DNA of 27,308 nucleotides from CAYTTA01 sp964440655. GTDB taxonomy: Bacteria > Bacteroidota > Rhodothermia > Balneolales > Balneolaceae. The DNA is taken from the NCBI GenBank assembly GCA_964440655.1, contig CAYTTA010000035.1, positions 1 through 27,308 on the forward strand, in the 5' to 3' direction. Shown here piece by piece: positions 23,062-27,308 of the stretch; the first letter of the stretch is position 1; every line of letters starts with the position of its first letter. The notes under the pieces were generated by a model. It saw nothing but the letters and a program-made list of their open reading frames with translations. It was not told where the DNA came from and did not search any database. Both the position numbers and the translations under genes were made by a program.

Positions 23062-24462
23062 ATGTATTTCAAACAGATATTCGACAGAAAACTGGCACAG
23101 TACTCCTACCTGATCGGTTGTCAGCAGTCGGGAGAGGCTATCGTGATCGACCCTCTCCGGGACGTGGATCAATATTTTGACCTGGCCGCCGAAGAGAACC
23201 TGGAGCTTGTGGCCGCGGCCGACACCCACATTCATGCCGACTACGTCTCCGGACTCCGGGAGCTGGCTGAAAAAGGCCTCAAGGTCTACGCCTCCGACGA
23301 GGGGGACAGCGACTGGAAGTATGAATGGCTGATCGGAAGCGACTATAATTTTGAGCTGATACGTCACGGGGACCGGTTCAAGCTTGGAAACATCCGGTTT
23401 GAGGTCCTCCATACACCGGGACATACCCCCGAATCGGTCAGCTTTCTGGTTGTGGACGGGGCGGCCACCGATGAACCGATGGGTATCATCACCGGGGATT
23501 TCGTCTTCGTCGGCGATGTGGGCCGGCCCGATCTTCTGGAGACCGCTGCCGGTGTAAAAGGCGTGATGGAGCCCTCCGCCCGCACACTCTACCGCTCCCT
23601 CGAGGAATTCCGAAAACTCCCGGACTACCTGCAGATCTGGCCGGGACACGGTGCCGGAAGCGCCTGCGGAAAGTCGCTGGGAGCCGTGCCAGACAGCACC
23701 GTCGGGTATGAACGCATCACCAACCCCGCCCTGCAGGCTGCCACATCGGAGGATGAGTTTGTCTCCTACATTCTGGACGGACAGCCGGAGCCACCCCTCT
23801 ATTTTGCACGGATGAAGGCGTGGAACCGGGACGGCGCACCCGTTCTTGGATCCCTTCCACGGCCGGAGCGGGTGAGCCCCGACCGGATCCCCCAGGGAGA
23901 GGATATCCTGGTGATCGACACCCGGACTGCTGATGAGTACGCAAAAGGACATCTGAAAGGGTCGATGCTGGCGATGTTTGGACACAAGCAGTTCAACACG
24001 ATCGCCGGCTCCTATGCCGATCCCGATCAGAAGATCTATCTCGTGATCGGGGAAGAGAACGTCGAGGATGCGGTGCGCGATCTGGTCCGGGTGGGTCTGG
24101 ATCACATCGAGGGGTACATCGTTCCGGAGGATGTGGAGCAGCATCCGGATCGTGTCGTTCTGGAAGCGATCGACTTCAGCCAGGCTGTGGAGCTCTCCAA
24201 AGAGAGCAGCGGGGAGGTCCAGGTGGTGGATGTCCGGAACTCTTATGAACACCGGGCCGGCCATTTGCCTGATTCGATCAACATCGCCCATACGCGGCTG
24301 GCCGATCAGATCGACTCCCTTCCAAAAGAGAAGACACTGGTGGTGCACTGCGCGCTGGGACCACGGGCCATCCATGCGGCTGCGCTTCTGGACTCCAGGG
24401 GGTATGATGTGAAATGGGTGAACGATGAGATCAAAAACGCCGATTCCGATCTGGTCCGATGA
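23062..24462 (+). CDS. MBL-fold persulfide dioxygenase fused to rhodanese domains (CstB-like)
   Basis: The 466-residue enzyme has an ETHE1-type metallo-beta-lactamase domain (about 1-250), a middle rhodanese-like domain (about 285-355) and a C-terminal rhodanese (about 375-466). The probable mononuclear iron ligands are H56 (THIHADY), H121 (HTPGHTPES) and D146 (TGDFVFVGDVGRPDLL). The C-terminal rhodanese has the active-site loop HCALGPRA with C430; the middle domain has IGEEN where a cysteine would be, so it is catalytically dead. This order (dioxygenase, dead rhodanese, live rhodanese) matches CstB, which oxidises low-molecular-weight persulfides to thiosulfate. Downstream tauE overlaps by ATGA. 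Confidence 0.95.
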   Translation: MYFKQIFDRKLAQYSYLIGCQQSGEAIVIDPLRDVDQYFDLAAEENLELVAAADTHIHADYVSGLRELAEKGLKVYASDEGDSDWKYEWLIGSDYNFELIRHGDRFKLGNIRFEVLHTPGHTPESVSFLVVDGAATDEPMGIITGDFVFVGDVGRPDLLETAAGVKGVMEPSARTLYRSLEEFRKLPDYLQIWPGHGAGSACGKSLGAVPDSTVGYERITNPALQAATSEDEFVSYILDGQPEPPLYFARMKAWNRDGAPVLGSLPRPERVSPDRIPQGEDILVIDTRTADEYAKGHLKGSMLAMFGHKQFNTIAGSYADPDQKIYLVIGEENVEDAVRDLVRVGLDHIEGYIVPEDVEQHPDRVVLEAIDFSQAVELSKESSGEVQVVDVRNSYEHRAGHLPDSINIAHTRLADQIDSLPKEKTLVVHCALGPRAIHAAALLDSRGYDVKWVNDEIKNADSDLVR

Positions 24463-25265
24463 TACTCTTCTGGATCGGGGCCCTGCTGATCGGGCTCTCT
24501 CTGGGACTTCTTGGATCGGGAGGATCGATTCTCACCGTACCGGTGCTGATCTACCTGGCGGGTGAACCGGAGAAGGTGGCGATAGCGGAATCTTTGGGGA
24601 TTGTAGGGGCGATCAGCCTTGCGGGCTTCGTCCCCTACGCCCTGAAAAAACAGATCCACTGGCGCAGTGTCCTTCTTTTCGGACTGCCGGGAATGGCCGG
24701 CACCTGGGCGGGGGCCTTGCTATCGGCCTGGGTCTCGGGAACCTTCCAGCTGCTTCTCTTCGCCGTGGTGATGATTGCAGCCGCCGTGATGATGTTCCTG
24801 GATGCCAGGGGAAGGTCACTCCTTCTCCGGAGCTCCACCCTGCAGGGAGCGGCAAGTTCCGATGAAGTGACGACCACCTCACCGCATCGTCATCCCTGGT
24901 GGAAGATCGCCCTGGAAGGGATTGCCGTCGGAGTGCTTACCGGCCTGGTCGGAGTGGGTGGCGGGTTTCTCATCGTTCCCGCACTCGTTCTTCTCGGCGG
25001 GCTGCCGATGAGCCTGGCTGTCGGCACGAGCCTGATCATCATCGCCATCAAAAGCTTCAGCGGCTTTATCAAATACCTGGACGTGCTCTCCATGGAGGGA
25101 CTGCCGGTCAACTGGGAGATTGTCATCATCTTCAGTCTGATCGGAGCGGTGGGGAGTCTGGCAGGGCGGAAGCTGGGGCTATGGATCTCCGGTGAAAGTC
25201 TCAAAAAAGGGTTCGCCGGTTTCCTGATGGTGATGGGAAGCTGGATCCTCTTCATGAACCTCTAG
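24459..25265 (+). CDS. TauE/SafE (TSUP) family anion permease, likely sulfite exporter
   Basis: This 268-residue inner-membrane protein has two homologous halves of about four segments each, typical of TSUP. The first half shows GLSLGLLGSGGSILTVPVLIYLAG and the second GIAVGVLTGLVGVGGGFLIVPALVLLGGLPMSLAVGTSLIIIAIKS, the classic duplicated GxxGxGGG motif. A hydrophilic linker with histidines (about 120-148) joins the halves. TSUP members carry sulfite, sulfoacetate or related anions; placement after a persulfide oxidase suggests sulfite or thiosulfate efflux. Last gene of the operon, overlapping the previous stop by ATGA. Confidence 0.92.
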   Translation: MILFWIGALLIGLSLGLLGSGGSILTVPVLIYLAGEPEKVAIAESLGIVGAISLAGFVPYALKKQIHWRSVLLFGLPGMAGTWAGALLSAWVSGTFQLLLFAVVMIAAAVMMFLDARGRSLLLRSSTLQGAASSDEVTTTSPHRHPWWKIALEGIAVGVLTGLVGVGGGFLIVPALVLLGGLPMSLAVGTSLIIIAIKSFSGFIKYLDVLSMEGLPVNWEIVIIFSLIGAVGSLAGRKLGLWISGESLKKGFAGFLMVMGSWILFMNL

Positions 25266-25372
25266 TTCCTGAAGCTGCAGAAAGGGCTGGCTCGGGAACA
25301 CAGCAGATCGTGAACATCAGATTTTGAACCACGGATCAGGAATCCGGGGAGGTCCGCTTCAACTCAGATTCC

Positions 25373-25412
25373 AGCTGTCATACAGCTTAAACTGCTTTTC
25401 CGCTGCAAGCAG
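25373..25412. terminator. Two adjacent hairpins between convergent tauE and nusB genes
   Basis: AGCTGT-CAT-ACAGCT (25373-25387) and CTGCTT/AAGCAG (25392-25412) are perfect 6-bp stems in the 154-bp spacer. T-runs are poor, so efficiency is uncertain. They are suitably placed to end one or both convergent transcripts. Confidence 0.4.
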
Positions 25413-25419
25413 AAAAAGG

Positions 25420-25890
25420 TCAGTTGTCCGGTTTGCGGGGGGTATCCACCAGCCCCCTGCCCGTTTTCCGGATACGCCCCTGCTCGTTGAGTGAAGCCAG
25501 GGCGGCATCGATAATCCCGTTCACAAACTTGCCGCTGTTGCGTGTCGAGTAGCGCTTTGCCAGTTCGATCGCCTCGTTGATCGTCACTTTGGTGGGAATA
25601 TCCTCGAACCGGAGAAACTCGCAGAGCGCGATCCGCAGTATGAGCTTGTCGATCACAGCCAGGCGGCTGATCTCCCAGTTCCTGATCTGCTCCTGGATGA
25701 TGGAATCGAGCTCCTTCTCCATCTCCACCGTACGGAAATAGAGGCTTTCGGCAAACTTCAGGGCTTCCCTGTCCGACCCCACTCTTCTCTTGATAATCTC
25801 TTGCCGTATCTGTTCCGAAGGGTTCTGACCGACCTCCAGCGCATAAAGCGCCTGAAGTACAACTTCCCTGCTGACTCTTCGATTTATCAT
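25420..25890 (-). CDS. nusB: Transcription antitermination factor NusB
   Basis: NusB binds boxA RNA with NusE (ribosomal protein S10) in rRNA antitermination. The 156-residue helical protein opens RRVSREVVLQALYALEVGQNP, an N-terminal arm of the family, and ends with DKLILRIALCEFLRFEDIPTKVTINEAIELAKRYSTRNSGKFVNGIIDAAL, the strongly conserved C-terminal motif. A charged tail of about 20 residues follows. It lies immediately downstream of the tRNA-Val gene on the same strand. Confidence 0.97.
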   Translation of the reverse strand: MINRRVSREVVLQALYALEVGQNPSEQIRQEIIKRRVGSDREALKFAESLYFRTVEMEKELDSIIQEQIRNWEISRLAVIDKLILRIALCEFLRFEDIPTKVTINEAIELAKRYSTRNSGKFVNGIIDAALASLNEQGRIRKTGRGLVDTPRKPDN

Positions 25891-25950
25891 AGAACCTTTT
25901 TGTAAAGAGGCGGGCTTGATTGATATGCGGTTGACCCCCTCCTGAATATG

Positions 25951-26025
25951 TGGGCGCTACTGGATTCGAACCAGTGACCTCTACCGTGTCGGGGTAGCGC
26001 TCTAAACCAACTGAGCTAAGCGCCC
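25951..26025 (-). tRNA. tRNA-Val (anticodon GAC)
   Basis: The 75-nt sequence folds fully: acceptor GGGCGCT/AGCGCCC, D-stem GCTC/GAGC, anticodon stem CTACC/GGTAG with loop CCGACAC (anticodon GAC, reads valine GUC/GUU), T-stem ACTGG/CCAGT with loop TTCGAAT, discriminator A. CCA is not encoded. Confidence 0.98.
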
Positions 26026-26069
26026 GTACCGTAACCGTATGGGTAAAACCCGAACGGGAACGAATTGCA

Positions 26070-26098
26070 AATATAGCAAGGTTTGGGGGTCTTGCCAA
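26070..26098 (-). promoter_or_regulatory. Promoter of the tRNA-Val gene
   Basis: On the minus strand TTGGCA (26098-26093), 17 bp, TATATT (26075-26070). The start would be near 26063, about 38 nt before the tRNA. Confidence 0.7.
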
Positions 26099-26220
26099 TA
26101 GCCTGATTTGTACTATTTTCTCTCCCCGTGGCAAAATACCGGCCGGGGATGGGATTCCCACGTCCGATTTTTCCATTAACTTTTCTATAAAACCGACTCA
26201 TCTCAACTGTTATAAAGCGC

Positions 26221-27024
26221 ATGAACCGATTGATTTTTTTGATTTTTCTGATTCTTGTGACATTTTGCGTTCAACCACAGGATGTTGCTGCACACGCCGT
26301 TACAACCTCCCACAAAACGACCATGCTCTCCCCTGCCGATATCGGATCCGAACAGCAAAACGATACCTGGATTCACCATGTACCGCGGATCAGCCGTCCG
26401 GTCCGGATCGACAGCAACTGGGACAAGGCTCCCTGGCGGGGGTTCACCCCTCTGCGTCTGGAAAACTACATGGGGGACCTCCCCGAGCACCGGCCGGGAG
26501 TGGAAGTGAAGGTGGCTCACGATGAGGAGTCGATCTATGTGATCTTCAAGGTGGATGATCAGTATGTCCACTGTATCGTGGATGAATATCAGGGGCCGGT
26601 CTACCGGGACAGCTGTGTGGAGTTCTTCTTCACCCCCAGCACCGATCTCTCCAACGGCTACTTCAATCTGGAAGTCAACTGCGGCGGAACCGCCCTGTTC
26701 CATTTCCAGAAAGAGGGCGGGCAGCGCGTCCGTATTCCCCGGAGTGAATTTGACAAAATCGAGCTGGCAGCATCCATGCCCCGCATCGTGGATCCGGAGA
26801 TTCAGGATCCTGTAACCTGGACTCTGGAGTACCGGATTCCCATTGCGATGCTGGAGCAGTATACGCAGGTGGAACGACCGGGCTCCGGGGTTGAGTGGAG
26901 AGCCAACTTCTACAAGATCGCCGACCGGACCTCCCATCCGCACTGGCTGACCTGGTCCTTCGTCGATCATCCGACTCCCCGGTTTCACATGCCCGAATAC
27001 TTCGGAACGCTCCGGTTTGAGTAA
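26221..27024 (+). CDS. Secreted CBM9-like (family 9 carbohydrate-binding-like) protein
   Basis: The 267-residue protein has an N-terminal signal peptide (LIFLIFLILVTFCV, cleavage probably after DVAAHA). The body is a single beta-sandwich domain of the CBM9-like type: ISRPVRIDSNWDKAPWRG, VEVKVAHDEESIYVIFKVDDQYV, VYRDSCVEFFFTPS, NGYFNLEVNCGGTALF, WTLEYRIPIAML, and WRANFYKIADRTSHPHWLTWSFVDHPTPRFHMPEYFGTLRFE. The acidic residue pairs and E-F-F motif are typical. Such proteins occur in Bacteroidota beside DUF1080 and other sugar-degrading genes, as here. The ligand is unknown. Confidence 0.88.
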   Translation: MNRLIFLIFLILVTFCVQPQDVAAHAVTTSHKTTMLSPADIGSEQQNDTWIHHVPRISRPVRIDSNWDKAPWRGFTPLRLENYMGDLPEHRPGVEVKVAHDEESIYVIFKVDDQYVHCIVDEYQGPVYRDSCVEFFFTPSTDLSNGYFNLEVNCGGTALFHFQKEGGQRVRIPRSEFDKIELAASMPRIVDPEIQDPVTWTLEYRIPIAMLEQYTQVERPGSGVEWRANFYKIADRTSHPHWLTWSFVDHPTPRFHMPEYFGTLRFE

Positions 27025-27090
27025 ACCGGAGCGGGGAGCAAACCGGACCGGCTTGGGCAAACCAGGCCGGCTAAAATAAACCGACCAGAC
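27023..27090. repeat. ~19-bp degenerate tandem repeat between CBM9-like and DUF1080 genes
   Basis: AAACCGGA/AAACCGAC-like words begin at 27023, 27040, 27059 and 27078 (spacing 17, 19, 19). They fill the 70-bp spacer. Function unknown. Confidence 0.6.
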
Positions 27091-27094
27091 TTCC

Positions 27095-27308
27095 ATGATG
27101 AGATACCCGCTCCTCGCTACTGCAGCCCTGGCTCTTTTTGCCGGAACCGCCAACTGCCAATCTACTCAACAGATGAGACCAGAAGAGACCGAAGTGTGGG
27201 AACCTGAGCCGGCGGTGGTAGCTGCCGATCCACACTTCACCCCGCCTCCGGAAGATGCCATCGTTCTCTTTGACGGCTCCGGCCTTGAGGAGTGGGTCTC
27301 GCTGAGAG
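27095..27308 (+). CDS. DUF1080 / 3-keto-disaccharide hydrolase-like protein, N-terminal part (3' end outside window)
   Basis: The 71 readable residues show a signal peptide (MMRYPLLATAALALFAGTANC; the C may be a lipobox cysteine) and EDAIVLFDGSGLEEWVS, the standard first strand of the DUF1080 beta-sandwich family (LFDGxxLxxW). Known members hydrolyse 3-ketoglycosides; the rest of the gene is outside the window. Two adjacent ATGs (27095, 27098) are possible starts. Confidence 0.82.
   Translation, partial: MMRYPLLATAALALFAGTANCQSTQQMRPEETEVWEPEPAVVAADPHFTPPPEDAIVLFDGSGLEEWVSLR

Noticed and set aside
23047..24375. Minus-strand open frame of 442 codons opposite the MBL-rhodanese gene
   Set aside because: Antisense shadow in GC-rich sequence; the plus strand encodes a complete, motif-bearing enzyme.
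20944..26025. A classical tRNA-integrated genomic island
   Set aside because: The tRNA fragment is inverted rather than direct, no integrase is present, and core gene nusB lies inside.
25364..26176. Minus-strand open frame spanning nusB and the tRNA
   Set aside because: It runs out of frame through nusB and through the tRNA gene; it is an incidental open frame.

Overview
The window looks like a scaffold from a moderately GC-rich Gram-negative bacterium of the Bacteroidota/Balneolota/Rhodothermota neighbourhood. This is inferred from the LuxE-type acyl-protein synthetase beside a family 2 glycosyltransferase, lipoproteins with short lipoboxes, ATP-type PEP carboxykinase, split YeeE proteins beside a CstB-like enzyme, and mostly weak ribosome binding sites. 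Two runs of exactly 100 N (7624-7723 and 9543-9642) are assembly gaps, and both fall inside tandem repeats.

Layout. 2-427 is the tail of a glycosyltransferase. 524-1528 (-) is a LuxE-family protein. 1701-6640 (-) is a tight housekeeping operon, gatB - thioredoxin-like lipoprotein - tpiA - purD. 6724-15161 (-) holds agmatine-to-putrescine genes (aguA, aguB) split by an RND efflux operon (adaptor - pump - TolC). 15387-17677 (+) is pckA overlapping a SPOR-domain lipoprotein gene. 17995-18084 (+) is a clear TPP riboswitch aptamer with no sense-strand gene after it. 18192-19301 (-) is ychF and 19714-20760 (+) a luciferase-like flavin monooxygenase. 20944-25265 is a sulfide/persulfide module: a GntR/UTRA regulator divergent from two YeeE/YedE half-transporters, an MBL-rhodanese persulfide dioxygenase and a TauE/SafE exporter. 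nusB and a tRNA-Val(GAC) gene (-) follow, then a CBM9-like secreted protein and the start of a DUF1080 protein (+).

How it works together. The sulfur genes make a coherent route: sulfur-compound uptake (YeeE pair), persulfide oxidation and sulfur transfer (MBL-rhodanese), and export of sulfite or a related anion (TauE). A near-perfect inverted repeat in the divergent promoter region carries a -35-like TTGAC in each arm, which suggests that the GntR protein controls both directions.

The most unusual signals are the orphan TPP riboswitch facing the 3' end of ychF, a 30-bp exact copy of the tRNA-Val anticodon/variable/T-arm segment in inverted orientation about 5 kb from the tRNA gene, the symmetrical sulfur-operon operator, and at least seven unrelated short tandem or dispersed repeats at gene ends. 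One of these repeats is in frame inside aguA and another lies in the RND-tolC junction with a 14-bp period that is open in all three frames.
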